From contig NZ_JAGIPX010000026.1 in assembly GCF_017814945.1 (NCBI RefSeq), positions 1 to 64,000 of the forward strand: DNA of 64,000 nucleotides. The letters run 5' to 3'. Position 1 is the first letter of the stretch; each line of letters opens with the position of its first letter. Below the pieces are notes generated by a model. The model saw only the letters and a list, made by a program, of their open reading frames with translations, had not been told where the DNA came from and ran no database searches. The translations under genes and the position numbers were made by a program. Shown here one piece after another: positions 26,212 through 35,067 of this stretch. Source of the DNA: Paraburkholderia sp. LEh10. Its GTDB lineage: Bacteria > Pseudomonadota > Gammaproteobacteria > Burkholderiales > Burkholderiaceae.

Positions 26212-26676
26212 ATGGCCAAGACCATTCCGTTTCCCGGCAGCAATCAGGCGGCGCGCGCGCGGCAGGCGAAGGCTTTGTTGCTGCCGATCCCGCGCAGCAC
26301 GGCGGCCGAACTGATCCTGCCCGTGCATATCGCGCTCGATGCGCTGCGGCGAGGCGCAGGCAGCCTGAGCGCCGCGCAGACCCTCACGCAGACGATGCTG
26401 CTGACCGGCTTCCTGTGCGACCTCGGCTACGGTGAAATGACGTACGAGCAGTTGCGCATCGCCGATCAGGCGCTGGCCGTGACCTTCGAGCGCGGCCGCG
26501 CGAGCGACGATTGGCGTCTGGACGACGCGCACATCGAAATGTTCGCGCACATCGTCAGCACCTACGATGCGCAGTTGCAGCGCGCGCCGCTCAGCGCGCT
26601 GACGGACGCGAGCGCCCGCCTCGACCGTATCCTGGCAAACGGGTCCGCCGAGCCGACCCTGCGCAAGCAGGCATGA
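26212..26676 (+). CDS. hypothetical protein
   Basis: A 154-residue cytoplasmic protein, alpha-helical by composition, with no recognised domain. It begins MAKTIPFPGSNQAARARQAK and contains STAAELILPVHIALDALRRG and MLLTGFLCDLGYGEMTYEQLRIAD. Codon use is normal for the window and the 136-bp gap upstream can hold its own promoter. A satellite iteron begins 16 bp after its stop. Confidence 0.6.
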   Translation: MAKTIPFPGSNQAARARQAKALLLPIPRSTAAELILPVHIALDALRRGAGSLSAAQTLTQTMLLTGFLCDLGYGEMTYEQLRIADQALAVTFERGRASDDWRLDDAHIEMFAHIVSTYDAQLQRAPLSALTDASARLDRILANGSAEPTLRKQA

Positions 26677-26691
26677 CGCGACCCGCCAGGC

Positions 26692-26708
26692 TCCCGAAAA
26701 TTCTCACC
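26692..26708 (-). repeat. satellite iteron (exact consensus)
   Basis: TCCCGAAAATTCTCACC matches the iteron consensus at every fixed position, in the orientation opposite to the origin array 23 kb away. It lies just after the stop of the hypothetical gene at 26212-26676. Confidence 0.8.
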
Positions 26709-26737
26709 ATTGCGCTTTCACTGCGCTCACGGACGCA

Positions 26738-26761
26738 ACTGCGCTCGCAACTGCGCTCGCA
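26738..26761. repeat. short 12-bp tandem repeat
   Basis: Two perfect ACTGCGCTCGCA units abut, flanked by degenerate copies, in the gap between the hypothetical gene and the ankyrin gene. No function is evident. Confidence 0.6.
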
Positions 26762-26922
26762 CCTGCGGCCCGGCCTGACGCAGGTTCATCCGCATGCGAT
26801 GAGCGAGCAAGGCAACGACGGCATCAAACATCCATTGCCTGTATCCTCTGTTATCCGATGCGCCGCGTTTGCGGCGGGACCATCACAGCGACCATCCAGC
26901 GTGGGCGCGGCGGAGAGGCTTC

Positions 26923-27450
26923 ATGACAAACGACAAGCGCAGCGCCGAAGACATCGATCCTGAACTGCTCGAAGTGGCGCGCGAAATTTTCGACGCTGCG
27001 AGGCGCGGCGAAGCGAACGTGCTGGCCGCCGTCATCGAGAAAGGCGCGCCGCCGAATCTGCGCAACGAGAAAGGCGACAGCCTCGTGATGCTTGCGGCCT
27101 ATCACGGTCACGCGGACGCCGTGCGCGTGCTGCTCGAACGCGGCGCGGACCCGAACCTGCGCAACGACAACGGACAGACGCCCATCGCGGGCGCGGCATT
27201 CAAGGGTTTCAAGGACGTCGTTCAAACGTTGCTCGCGCATGGCGCGGATGTCGAGGGCGCATCGCCCGATGGACGCACCGCGCTGATGATCGCCGCGATG
27301 TTCAACCGCACCGGGATGGTCGAACTGCTGCTCGCGCACGGCGCCGATCCGAATGCGCGCGATGCGAACGGCGTGTCGCCCGCCGATGCCGCGAGCCGCA
27401 TGGGCGCGCCCGACACGGCCGCGCTGCTGGCGAAGAAGGCGGGCGCATGA
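26923..27450 (+). CDS. ankyrin-repeat protein
   Basis: A 175-residue protein with about four ankyrin repeats, seen as recurring G-A-PNLRNEKGDSLVMLAAYHGHADAVRVLLERGADPN units (for example DNGQTPIAGAAFKGFKDVVQTLLAHGAD and DGRTALMIAAMFNRTGMVELLLAHGADPN, each shown in part). No signal peptide, so a cytoplasmic binding partner is likely. The start at 26923 follows GGAGAGGC. The stop overlaps the ldcA start as ATGA, so the pair is co-translated. Confidence 0.85.
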   Translation: MTNDKRSAEDIDPELLEVAREIFDAARRGEANVLAAVIEKGAPPNLRNEKGDSLVMLAAYHGHADAVRVLLERGADPNLRNDNGQTPIAGAAFKGFKDVVQTLLAHGADVEGASPDGRTALMIAAMFNRTGMVELLLAHGADPNARDANGVSPADAASRMGAPDTAALLAKKAGA

Positions 27451-28313
27451 AGCTCGATGGCAAGACGGTCGCCGTCGTCGCGCCGGCAGGCGTGCCCGAC
27501 ATGGAGCATGTCGAGCGCAGCATCGCGCTGCTCGAAAGCTGGGGGCTGCGCGTGCGGGTCGGCGCGCACGTGCGTGACCGCTATCGCTATCACGCGGGCA
27601 AGCACGAAGACCGCGCCGCCGATCTGCACCGTGCGTTGACCGATCCTTCCGTCGATATCGTGTGGGTCGCGCGCGGCGGTTACGGCAGTGTCTATTGCCT
27701 GCATGCCGTGCCGGACGCCGTGCCGTGCGCGAAAACGCTGGTGGGTTTTTCGGATGCGACTGCGCTATTCGGCGCGCTTCATCGCCTGACCAATGTGCGC
27801 GTGATTCACGGTCCGACATTGAACGGCCTCGCGACCAGACACGACGACGCTTCGCGCGCAAGCGTGCTCGCCGAGCTGCGCGAAGAGCGCGCCGCGCCCG
27901 TGCCGTTGCAACGCCTGTATGGCGAAGGCACGCCGCGCGTCGAAGGACGGCTTGCGGGTGGCAACATCACGGTGCTCGCGAGTCTTGCCGGCACGCAATG
28001 GCAGGCGCGCTGCGAAGGCGCGATCGTGCTGCTCGAAGACGTGACGGAGCTTGCCTATCGCATCGACCGCAGCATCATGCAGTTGCGCGAAGCGGGTGTG
28101 TTCGACGGCGCCCGTGCGTTCGTGCTCGGCGATTTCATCCGCTGTCCGCTGCCCGACAACGCGGACTTCACGCTGCACGACATGCTCGTCGATGTGCTCA
28201 AGCCGTACGACGTGCCGATCTACGCCGGTTTTCCGATCGGTCACGGCACGCGCAATCATGCGTGGACGTACGGTGCGCACGCGGCGCTCGACGGCGATCA
28301 ACTGGTTCGCTAG
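27447..28313 (+). CDS. ldcA: LD-carboxypeptidase (muramoyltetrapeptide carboxypeptidase)
   Basis: A 288-residue S66-family serine peptidase that trims the terminal D-Ala from murein tetrapeptides during cytoplasmic peptidoglycan recycling. Visible features are the N-terminal VAVVAPAGVPD, WVARGGYGSVYCLH, the GFSDATALF segment, GGNITVLASLAGT, LLEDVTELAYRIDR (catalytic Glu region) and FPIGHGTRNHAW (catalytic His). No signal peptide, as expected for recycling. It is coupled to the upstream ankyrin gene. Confidence 0.9.
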   Translation: MKLDGKTVAVVAPAGVPDMEHVERSIALLESWGLRVRVGAHVRDRYRYHAGKHEDRAADLHRALTDPSVDIVWVARGGYGSVYCLHAVPDAVPCAKTLVGFSDATALFGALHRLTNVRVIHGPTLNGLATRHDDASRASVLAELREERAAPVPLQRLYGEGTPRVEGRLAGGNITVLASLAGTQWQARCEGAIVLLEDVTELAYRIDRSIMQLREAGVFDGARAFVLGDFIRCPLPDNADFTLHDMLVDVLKPYDVPIYAGFPIGHGTRNHAWTYGAHAALDGDQLVR

Positions 28314-28317
28314 CGCG

Positions 28318-28851
28318 TCAGGTGCTCGAGAGTTGGCCGACAGCACGCTGCACGGCATCGACGTCAGGCACGCCTGCTCTTAACGCGTCGCGATCGCACC
28401 ACGGATACGGCAGGCGCCTCGCCCAATCCAATATGCTCGCGGCGGTTTCTCTCGGGAGCGTCGCCATATCTTCGATCGTGATCTGCAGCCGGGTCACGCG
28501 CCGCGCTTGCGCATCGCCCGTCCAGTCGTAGCGGCCATAACCGGCACGCGCCGCGCCCGTCGCCTTTTCCGTCATGCAGACGAGCCAGTTGCAGGCAAAC
28601 TCGCGCTGTCCTTCGCGAGGCACCTCGCCGACGCAGAACGTATAAACATTCTCGTACTGCTGGGCGAAGCCGCTCACCAATACGGAAGCAATCGCATCGC
28701 GTCCGTGCGTTTCGCGCGGAAACGCAATGGCGGCCGTCTTCACGTTCATGGCCAGCGAAGCATCGTGTGCGAACGCATCTGCCAGAAGATGTGGACGGTT
28801 GCCGTCCTTCGCCAATATGTAAGATTCGATCGGGTCTTTGAGATTTGCCAT
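28318..28851 (-). CDS. SnoaL/NTF2-like protein
   Basis: A 177-residue protein. The first 130 residues fit an NTF2-like cone fold (DPIESYILAKDGNRPHLLADAFAHDASLAM, RETHGRDAIASVLVSGF, EFACNWLVCMTEKATG), followed by a C-terminal extension with RRLPYPWCDRDAL. It is convergent with ldcA (4 bp apart). Such folds serve as small enzymes or ligand binders; function unknown. Confidence 0.65.
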   Translation of the reverse strand: MANLKDPIESYILAKDGNRPHLLADAFAHDASLAMNVKTAAIAFPRETHGRDAIASVLVSGFAQQYENVYTFCVGEVPREGQREFACNWLVCMTEKATGAARAGYGRYDWTGDAQARRVTRLQITIEDMATLPRETAASILDWARRLPYPWCDRDALRAGVPDVDAVQRAVGQLSST

Positions 28852-29098
28852 CGGTCTTTTATCGACAGGTATATGCAGGGGTGCAACGAGCCCCTCAGTC
28901 TAGCCGCTTCGCGCGGCTGCGCAGCGCATCTCCTTGACGACGGGCGGGCCTCTCGGCTTGCCGCAAATGCTTCGCGCATTCTTTGCATAACGTGACGAAA
29001 CGGGCGTTGCGCACGATGCGCTTTGCGTTCGACAATGCCTCCTCCGTGCCGTGTTCGTCACTCGCGCACGCATCCCACAGTTCGAACACGCGCTCTCG

Positions 29099-30412
29099 AT
29101 GAACTCCCGCTTCAGCAGTCTCACGCGCATCCATTCCTTCATGCCGCTTGCGGGCGCGACACTGATGCTGGGCATCGCGATGTCGTTCACCGCGCCGTAT
29201 CTGTCGCTGTTCGGCGTCGAGCAGGCGGGCATGACGCCTTTGCGGCTCGGTCTCTTCATGACGCTGATCGCCGCAAGCGGTGTGGTGGCGAGCGCGTGGG
29301 CAGGCAAGTGGTCCGACCGGCACGGACATCACCGCGGCTTGCTGCTCGCCGCGCTGATCGCGGCATCGCTTGGCTTTCTGCTGCTTTGTTTCGTGCGCAA
29401 CTATACGACGCTGCTCGTGATCGGCGTCGCGTTTCTCGGCGCGGGCGGCTCGGCGATGTCGATGGTGTTTTCATTCGCGCGCGCCGCGCTGCCCGTGCGC
29501 GACGAGGCGGAACGCGCGTTCGCGCTGGCGACGTTGCGCACGGTGTTGTCGATGGCGTGGGTGTTCGGCCCGTCGGTCGGCGCGCTCGTGCTCGCGGCGG
29601 CTGGCTTTTATGGTCTCTTTCTGTTCGCCGCCGCGTGCTTTGCCGCATGCGGCGCGATCGTGTGGCGCATCCGCGAATCGCCAGCGGGCGATCCGCACAG
29701 CGCACCGGCGCACTATGCCGGCGACCCGGCATCATCCCTCGAAGTAACGACCGTCACCGAACCCGCCGAACCGCCGCCGCCCGCGCCGCCTCGCACGCCG
29801 CGCCCTGCTCCCGGCACGCAGCGGCAGATCTGGCGTTCCGTCGTCGCGCTGACGTTGATCGGCCTTGCGGCGAACGCGACGATGATCGTGTTGCCGCTTT
29901 ACGTCGTGCATGGGCTGAAGGGCACGCGGCTCGACGTGTCGATCATGCTGGGCCTTGGCGCATTCCTCGAAATTCCGATGATGCTCGCGCTCGGCGCGCG
30001 CGGCTCGACGCTCAACAAGCTGAACTGGCTCGCTGCCTGCGCGGCCGTGCATGTCGTGTATTTCGTGGCCGTCGCGGCAGCGGGCACGATCAATGTGCTG
30101 ATTCCGATGCAGGCGTTCAACGCGTTCGTCGTAGCCGTGACGTCGTGTCTCGGCATGACGTATATGCAGAACCTGATGCCGCGTTCGCCCGGTGCGGCGA
30201 CTGCGTTGTTCTTCAACGCGTCGCGGGTCGGCTCGATCCTGTCGGGCGTGCTGTCGGGCGTGCTGGTCGCGGGACTCGGCTATCGCGGGACGTTTCTCGT
30301 GTGCGGGTGCCTCGCGCTGGGCGCGCTCATTCTGTTCGCCGATCCGCCGTGGAAGCGTATCGCGCTGCGCTTGCGCGACGGGTGGGAAGATTGGCGGCAT
30401 CCCGTGCAGTGA
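29099..30412 (+). CDS. MFS sugar-efflux-type transporter
   Basis: A 437-residue permease with 12 membrane segments split by a long Pro-rich central loop (about residues 195-250). WAGKWSDRHGHHRGLLL is the loop 2-3 motif. The order of helices and the SQVGSIL-like segment ASRVGSILSGVLSG late in the protein match SetA-type sugar efflux pumps. The start at 29099 lies just before the first membrane helix. Substrate unknown. The 247-bp region upstream shows no other gene. Confidence 0.82.
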   Translation: MNSRFSSLTRIHSFMPLAGATLMLGIAMSFTAPYLSLFGVEQAGMTPLRLGLFMTLIAASGVVASAWAGKWSDRHGHHRGLLLAALIAASLGFLLLCFVRNYTTLLVIGVAFLGAGGSAMSMVFSFARAALPVRDEAERAFALATLRTVLSMAWVFGPSVGALVLAAAGFYGLFLFAAACFAACGAIVWRIRESPAGDPHSAPAHYAGDPASSLEVTTVTEPAEPPPPAPPRTPRPAPGTQRQIWRSVVALTLIGLAANATMIVLPLYVVHGLKGTRLDVSIMLGLGAFLEIPMMLALGARGSTLNKLNWLAACAAVHVVYFVAVAAAGTINVLIPMQAFNAFVVAVTSCLGMTYMQNLMPRSPGAATALFFNASRVGSILSGVLSGVLVAGLGYRGTFLVCGCLALGALILFADPPWKRIALRLRDGWEDWRHPVQ

Positions 30413-30529
30413 GGCGCGGCGACAGCATGAAGGACCTCGCCTGACGAATTCACGCGGCCATGCTGCGATGCGACGATGCGCCGCCTCATGCCATGCATGT
30501 ATGCCGGCTCGGCGTGCTTGCATGCGCTC

Positions 30530-30546
30530 TCCTGAAAACGCTCACC
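30530..30546 (-). repeat. satellite iteron (one mismatch)
   Basis: TCCTGAAAACGCTCACC matches 14 of 15 fixed iteron positions. It lies in the 332-bp gap between the MFS gene and hpnR. A weaker half-match, GGTGAG followed by a GGA end, lies at 30624-30640; no gene is evident in the gap. Confidence 0.7.
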
Positions 30547-30744
30547 TTTGCCGCGCCGCAATCCGCATTTCCCCGCTCGCGCACACACCGCCGATGAACA
30601 GTAGAATCGCGTAGAGCCCCCGCGGTGAGGTCCGGCAGGACGCACAGGCTCAGCAGTCGACCCGTACCAGGGATACCAGCACGAAAGCCCGGCACGCAGC
30701 GCATCGAACGCGCAGGCGTGCACTTTCCGACGCAAGGAGATCTC

Positions 30745-32286
30745 ATGAAGGTGCTCGCTGTTCACCCCAGTGGCCTGATGTACACCCGCGTGTACCTGAG
30801 GCTCGAACCGCTCGGACTCGAAACCGTCGCCGCCGTGATACGCGAAGCCGGCCACGATATCCGCCTGATCGACCTGCAGGTCGAATCCCATCGCGCGCTG
30901 CACAGACTCATCCGTAGCTGGCGACCCGACGTCATCTGTTTCTCCGGCAACTATCTCGCCAATATTCCCGAAATCATCGATCTGTCGAAGGCGGTCAAGG
31001 CACAAATGCCGGGCAGCTTCGTGTTCGTCGGCGGACACAGCGCGTCGTTTACCGCGAAGGACATGCTCCGGCACGCGGACGGCGCAATCGACTGCGTGCT
31101 GAGGGGCGAAGGCGAAGCGAAGATCGTCGAATTGCTCGACGCCGTCGCGCGCAAGGACGACCTGTTGCGCATTCCGGGCGTCGTCACGCGCGCAGGCGAT
31201 GGGCCGTCGCCGGGCTTTGTCGAAAGCCTCGATCAGATCCGGCCCGCGCGCGATCTGCTGAGGCATCGGCGCAAGTATTTCATCGGCGTGCTCGACCCCT
31301 GCGCGTCGATCGAGTTCGCGCGCGGCTGCCCGTGGGACTGCACATTCTGCAGCGCGTGGACGTTCTATGGACGCAGCTATCGCTCGCGCAGCCCCGAAGT
31401 GGTGGCCGACGAACTGGCGTCGATCCGCGAGCCGGGCGTCTTCATCGTCGACGATGTCGCCTTCGTGCATGCGGATCACGGCATGGCGATCGCGCGCGAA
31501 GTCGAGCGGCGCGGCATTCGCAAAAAGTACTACCTGGAGACGCGCGGCGACGTGCTGCTGCGTAACAAGGAAGTCTTCGAGTATTGGCGCAGGCTCGGCC
31601 TGCAATATATGTTCATCGGCCTCGAAGCCGTCGATGCCGAAGGCCTCAAGGCATTTCGCAAGCGCATCGACGTCGACAGGAATTTCGAAGCACTCGCGTT
31701 TGCGCGCTCGCTCGGCATCACGGTCGCGATCAATCTGATCGCCGATCCCGACTGGGACCACGAGCGGTTCGAAACGATCCGGCAATGGTGCCTGGAGATT
31801 CCGGAGATCGTGAATATCAGCGTGAACACGCCGTACCCGGGCACGGAAATCTGGCTGCGCGAACAGCGGCAACTGACGAGCCTCGATTACCGGCTTTACG
31901 ACATCCAGCACGCGGTGCTGCCGACGAAGCTGCCGCTGCCCGAGTTCTACGCCGAGCTGGTTCGCACGCAACAGGTGCTCAACCGCAAGCATCTTGGCTG
32001 GGGCGCGCTGTATCGCGCGGCGGGCGAAGCGGCTTCGTTGCTTTTGCGCGGACAGACGAATTTCGTGCGCATGCTATGGCGCTTCAACTCGGTGTTCAAT
32101 CCGAACCTGCAACTGCGCGATCACGCGCGCGAAGTGCGCTACGAGATGACGCCACCCGTCGCGCAGCAGCCGGAAGAGAGCAACGTGAAGGTGCTTTACG
32201 TGCATGGTCCGACTGGACGCAAAGGCCGCAAGATCGACGACGCGACCGAGAAGTTCGTCGATCAGAGCCGTATGGGCGCGGGTTAG
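30745..32286 (+). CDS. hpnR: hopanoid C-3 methylase (B12-binding radical SAM)
   Basis: A 513-residue enzyme that adds a methyl group at C-3 of bacterial hopanoids. Residues 1-140 form a cobalamin-binding domain (MKVLAVHPSG, IRLIDLQVESHR, FVGGHSASF). The radical-SAM core starts with Cys195-x3-Cys199-x2-Cys202 in GCPWDCTFCSAWTFYGRSYR, a hallmark of the HpnR group. The start at 30745 follows AAGGAGA. It is monocistronic here, with no other hopanoid genes nearby, as is common for hpnR. 3-methylhopanoids support survival in stationary phase in the Methylococcus model. Confidence 0.85.
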   Translation: MKVLAVHPSGLMYTRVYLRLEPLGLETVAAVIREAGHDIRLIDLQVESHRALHRLIRSWRPDVICFSGNYLANIPEIIDLSKAVKAQMPGSFVFVGGHSASFTAKDMLRHADGAIDCVLRGEGEAKIVELLDAVARKDDLLRIPGVVTRAGDGPSPGFVESLDQIRPARDLLRHRRKYFIGVLDPCASIEFARGCPWDCTFCSAWTFYGRSYRSRSPEVVADELASIREPGVFIVDDVAFVHADHGMAIAREVERRGIRKKYYLETRGDVLLRNKEVFEYWRRLGLQYMFIGLEAVDAEGLKAFRKRIDVDRNFEALAFARSLGITVAINLIADPDWDHERFETIRQWCLEIPEIVNISVNTPYPGTEIWLREQRQLTSLDYRLYDIQHAVLPTKLPLPEFYAELVRTQQVLNRKHLGWGALYRAAGEAASLLLRGQTNFVRMLWRFNSVFNPNLQLRDHAREVRYEMTPPVAQQPEESNVKVLYVHGPTGRKGRKIDDATEKFVDQSRMGAG

Positions 32287-32296
32287 CCGCGTGTGC

Positions 32297-33037
32297 TCAG
32301 AACGGCTCCTTGAAGGGCCGCAGATCGATCTCGTGCGTCCATGCGGACGGATGCTGCAGATGGATCTGCCAGTACGCTTCGGCGATGGCATCGACGCTCA
32401 GGAGCCCGTTCTCGCCGCGCTCGGCGACGGCTTGCGGGCGTGAGCTGCGCAGACGCTCACCGTCGATGCCGCCGTCGATCACCACATGCGCGACGTGCAG
32501 TCCGAGCGGCCCGAACTCGCGCGCCATGCTCTGCGCGACCATGCGCAAACCGGCCTTGGCTGCCGCGAAATGCGCAAAGCCCGGTTTGCCGCGCAAGCTC
32601 GCCGATGCGCCCGTGAAGATCACCGTGCCGCGTCCGAGCGGCGCGAGACGCCGCGCCGCCTCGCGTCCCACGAGAAAGCCGCCGAGCGGCCCTGAGCGCA
32701 AAAAATCCTGCATCTGGCCTTCCGTCAGATCGCGAAACGGAATGTGCCGGTTGTTGCCGACGTTGTAGATGACGAGCGAAGGCAGGTCGATATCGTCAGG
32801 CGGGGACATCGCCTTGTCGAAAAGACGCATGATGTCCGCTTCCGATGCGCCGTCCATCGCGAACGGCTCCGCCGATTCACCCCGGCCCGCGATGCTTTGC
32901 GTCACCACGTCGAGCTTCGCCTGCGTGCGGCCCGCGACGATCACGTGATACCCGTTCGCCGCGATCTTCCTGCACAGCGCCGCGCCCAGACCAAGTTCGG
33001 CGCCCACGCCGATCACCATTGCGCTCTTACGCTTCAT
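32297..33037 (-). CDS. atypical SDR-family protein lacking the catalytic Tyr
   Basis: A 246-residue Rossmann-fold protein. The cofactor loop is GVGAELGLGAALCR in place of TGxxxGxG. The catalytic Ser is present in FTGASASLRG, but the expected YxxxK is FAAAK (HFAAAKAGLR), so the proton-donating Tyr is Phe. The same substitution is familiar in a subgroup of bacterial SDR proteins with VVIDGGID near the end. It may bind a nucleotide without classical dehydrogenase activity. Convergent with hpnR by 11 bp. Confidence 0.75.
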   Translation of the reverse strand: MKRKSAMVIGVGAELGLGAALCRKIAANGYHVIVAGRTQAKLDVVTQSIAGRGESAEPFAMDGASEADIMRLFDKAMSPPDDIDLPSLVIYNVGNNRHIPFRDLTEGQMQDFLRSGPLGGFLVGREAARRLAPLGRGTVIFTGASASLRGKPGFAHFAAAKAGLRMVAQSMAREFGPLGLHVAHVVIDGGIDGERLRSSRPQAVAERGENGLLSVDAIAEAYWQIHLQHPSAWTHEIDLRPFKEPF

Positions 33038-33155
33038 ACGTGTCTCCGTCGTCCACGAGTGCGCGTCGTAACGCGCCGCGTTCATACCGTCGCGCGATTA
33101 TAGGCACCGGATACGAATGTCTGCCCGTGAAGCGGGCACGCGCGTGCACAGCGGC

Positions 33156-33437
33156 TCAGGGTTCGGGGTTGTCGAGATCCGACTGCACGACCGTTTCGCC
33201 GTGGCGTTGCGCGGCCTCGCGCGCCTGGTCGCCGTCCGTGAACGGACCGATGTCGGGCGCACCCGTAAAAGGAAACAGCAAGCGCCCGTCCGTCTTGCGC
33301 ACGACCTTCAATTGTCCCATGTACGAGCCTTCCGTCGTGCGGCGATACGTTGCATAGATCTGATAGTCGTCCTTCGACTCGGGTTTCGCGGCCACAGTGT
33401 TACGCGGTTTCGGGAAAATCATCCGTGGCCTTGTCAT
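33156..33437 (-). CDS. small conserved-type hypothetical protein
   Basis: A 93-residue protein beginning MTRPRMIFPKPRNT. It has a compact beta-rich centre (DDYQIYATYRRTTEGSYMG, LKVVRKTDGRLLFPFTG) and an acidic end. The pattern resembles small Burkholderia proteins annotated DUF6723. No signal peptide or catalytic motif is visible. The start was placed after a basic, non-conserved-looking extension. Confidence 0.55.
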   Translation of the reverse strand: MTRPRMIFPKPRNTVAAKPESKDDYQIYATYRRTTEGSYMGQLKVVRKTDGRLLFPFTGAPDIGPFTDGDQAREAAQRHGETVVQSDLDNPEP

Positions 33438-33610
33438 GTTGCGGCTCCAGTACGCTGCATGCCGGACGCGGCGTTTTTGCCGGCACATCGATTGAAATGG
33501 CGCAGTCGTCGCGTGACAAACGCTTGCGAATACGCGGCTGCTTTGCTGCCTGCTGCACTACTCGTTGCACGACTCGCGCGGCGTTCGATGACGCTGCCGT
33601 CGCGCGTTCA

Positions 33611-33901
33611 TCAACGCACTCGCTGCGCGTCCATCGTGGGCTTTCGGCTGTCGTGCGCGCCCTGCTTGCTGTGCGCACGCCGGCTGTTGAGCACACCCGG
33701 GTCCGACGCGGCGCCCGAGATGCCGGGCGTCGATGACTGACCGGGTCGCGGCGTCTTCAGCTCGCCGGATGTCGCGCCGGGCGTGGCCATCGACTTGTCG
33801 CTCTGCGTGGCGGGATGCCAGCCCGTCTGCGCGTAGCCGACCGCCGCGATAGCGGCAAAGATTGCCGCTATCGCGCCGACCGCATTGGAGGAGAAATTCA
33901 C
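33611..33901 (-). CDS. small membrane-anchored hypothetical protein
   Basis: A 96-residue protein with one N-terminal hydrophobic segment (AVGAIAAIFAAIAAVGYAQ) that may be a signal peptide or an anchor, followed by a Ser/Pro/Gly-rich soluble tail with no cysteines. A GGAGG site precedes the ATG. Function unknown. Confidence 0.5.
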   Translation of the reverse strand: MNFSSNAVGAIAAIFAAIAAVGYAQTGWHPATQSDKSMATPGATSGELKTPRPGQSSTPGISGAASDPGVLNSRRAHSKQGAHDSRKPTMDAQRVR

Positions 33902-34138
33902 GACAGCCTCCTGTCTTCCAGCGTCGTCAGAAACAGTTCAGCAAACGACGTACCGCTTTTCCGCCAGCGCTTCATGACTCAGGCCCGACAGGGCCCTCGC
34001 ACGCAATGCACTGGCCGGGAACGGGCCATGCTCGCTCGTTGGCAGGCCACCGCAGTTCATTCGCGGCCTTCAGCGGCGCACAGCAATGCCGAAAGGGATT
34101 GGCGCCGCGCGTCTTTGACAACGGAAAAGGAGAGCGTC

Positions 34139-34291
34139 ATGCCACTGAAGAAAGGCACATCGAAGGAAACGGTCTCGCACAACATCAAGACCGAGAAGAA
34201 AGCGGGCAAGTCGCAGAAGCAATCCGTCGCGATCGCGCTGAATCAGGCGCGCAAGTCCGGCGCAAAAATTCCCAAGAAGAGCGAGAAATAG
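34139..34291 (+). CDS. small basic protein, DUF6496-like
   Basis: A 50-residue very lysine-rich protein: MPLKKGTSKETVSHNIKTEK, then SQKQSVAIALNQARKSG. The phrase 'SHNIKTE...KSQKQ-AIAIAL' is typical of DUF6496 proteins widespread in Proteobacteria, often stress-linked; function unknown. AAAGGAGAGCG precedes the ATG. A long perfect palindrome 20 bp downstream may be its terminator. Confidence 0.75.
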   Translation: MPLKKGTSKETVSHNIKTEKKAGKSQKQSVAIALNQARKSGAKIPKKSEK

Positions 34292-34310
34292 CAGCGGTCG
34301 ATGCGATCGC

Positions 34311-34338
34311 GGCGCGGGCGGATCGATCCGCCCGCGCC
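34311..34338. terminator. 28-bp perfect palindrome after the DUF6496-like gene
   Basis: GGCGCGGGCGGATC is followed directly by its reverse complement, giving a 14-bp perfect stem with no loop spacer. A second GC-rich hairpin and T-runs (34359-34380) follow. It probably ends transcription or stabilises the mRNA of the small basic protein. Confidence 0.55.
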
Positions 34339-34467
34339 GGGCGCGAGCCCGATCGGCGGCGCTTTTTGCGCTGCTTTTTTTGCGCGTTTATTTACTAACC
34401 TTGCGCCGTTTTCGCGCGTCTTTCTCTTCAGCCGCTCAGCGGGCGCGCGCACAGCGTGAGCACACTC

Positions 34468-34869
34468 TTAACGCGGACGCTCCTCGTCATATTCCGGGCG
34501 CGCGCCGCGCGGCAGCCACGGTTCTTTACGCGTGCACCACAGTTCGTAGGCGGGCTCGAACAGCCCTGTTTCGTCGAACGCGCCCAGCGGCAGATCGATT
34601 TCGTCCCGGTCCGCGTACATCATGAACGCCACCGATCCGCACACGGGGCAGAAATGACGCCGTCCCTGTTCCGAGCTTTGCCACTCGCGTGTGCTGCCCG
34701 TCAAGGAGACCGCGCCGCAAGCGAATATCGCATACGAGCCGAACGCCGACCCATGCACCCGCCGACACGTCATGCAATGACACATTCCCACGCGTAGCGG
34801 CGAGCCCGTCGCCCTGAAAACCACTGCGCCGCACGCGCAGCCGCCTTCATAAACGTCCCGTTGATTCAT
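34468..34869 (-). CDS. GFA-family (CENP-V fold) protein
   Basis: A 133-residue protein of the glutathione-dependent formaldehyde-activating family. The zinc-binding cysteines appear as GGCACGAVVF, CHCMTCRRVHGSAFG and FCPVCGS. GFA proteins bind zinc structurally; many have roles other than formaldehyde activation. The start at 34869 follows TGGAGAACGTG; a start 27 bases upstream is possible. Confidence 0.85.
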   Translation of the reverse strand: MNQRDVYEGGCACGAVVFRATGSPLRVGMCHCMTCRRVHGSAFGSYAIFACGAVSLTGSTREWQSSEQGRRHFCPVCGSVAFMMYADRDEIDLPLGAFDETGLFEPAYELWCTRKEPWLPRGARPEYDEERPR

Positions 34870-35067
34870 CACGTTCTCCAGAGGTCGCTGGCTCATCGTT
34901 ACGCACGGACCGTACCTGCATCGCGCAAGCCCATCGAAATCGCGGCAACCATTCCAGTCCAACGCCTATACTTCGGTCAATTGGGGGGCGCGTCGCCCGC
35001 TGGCGCGCCCGCCTTTCGTGCGGCCGTGTCTGTTACCGGCATCACAAACCCTATTTGATCGAGCACC

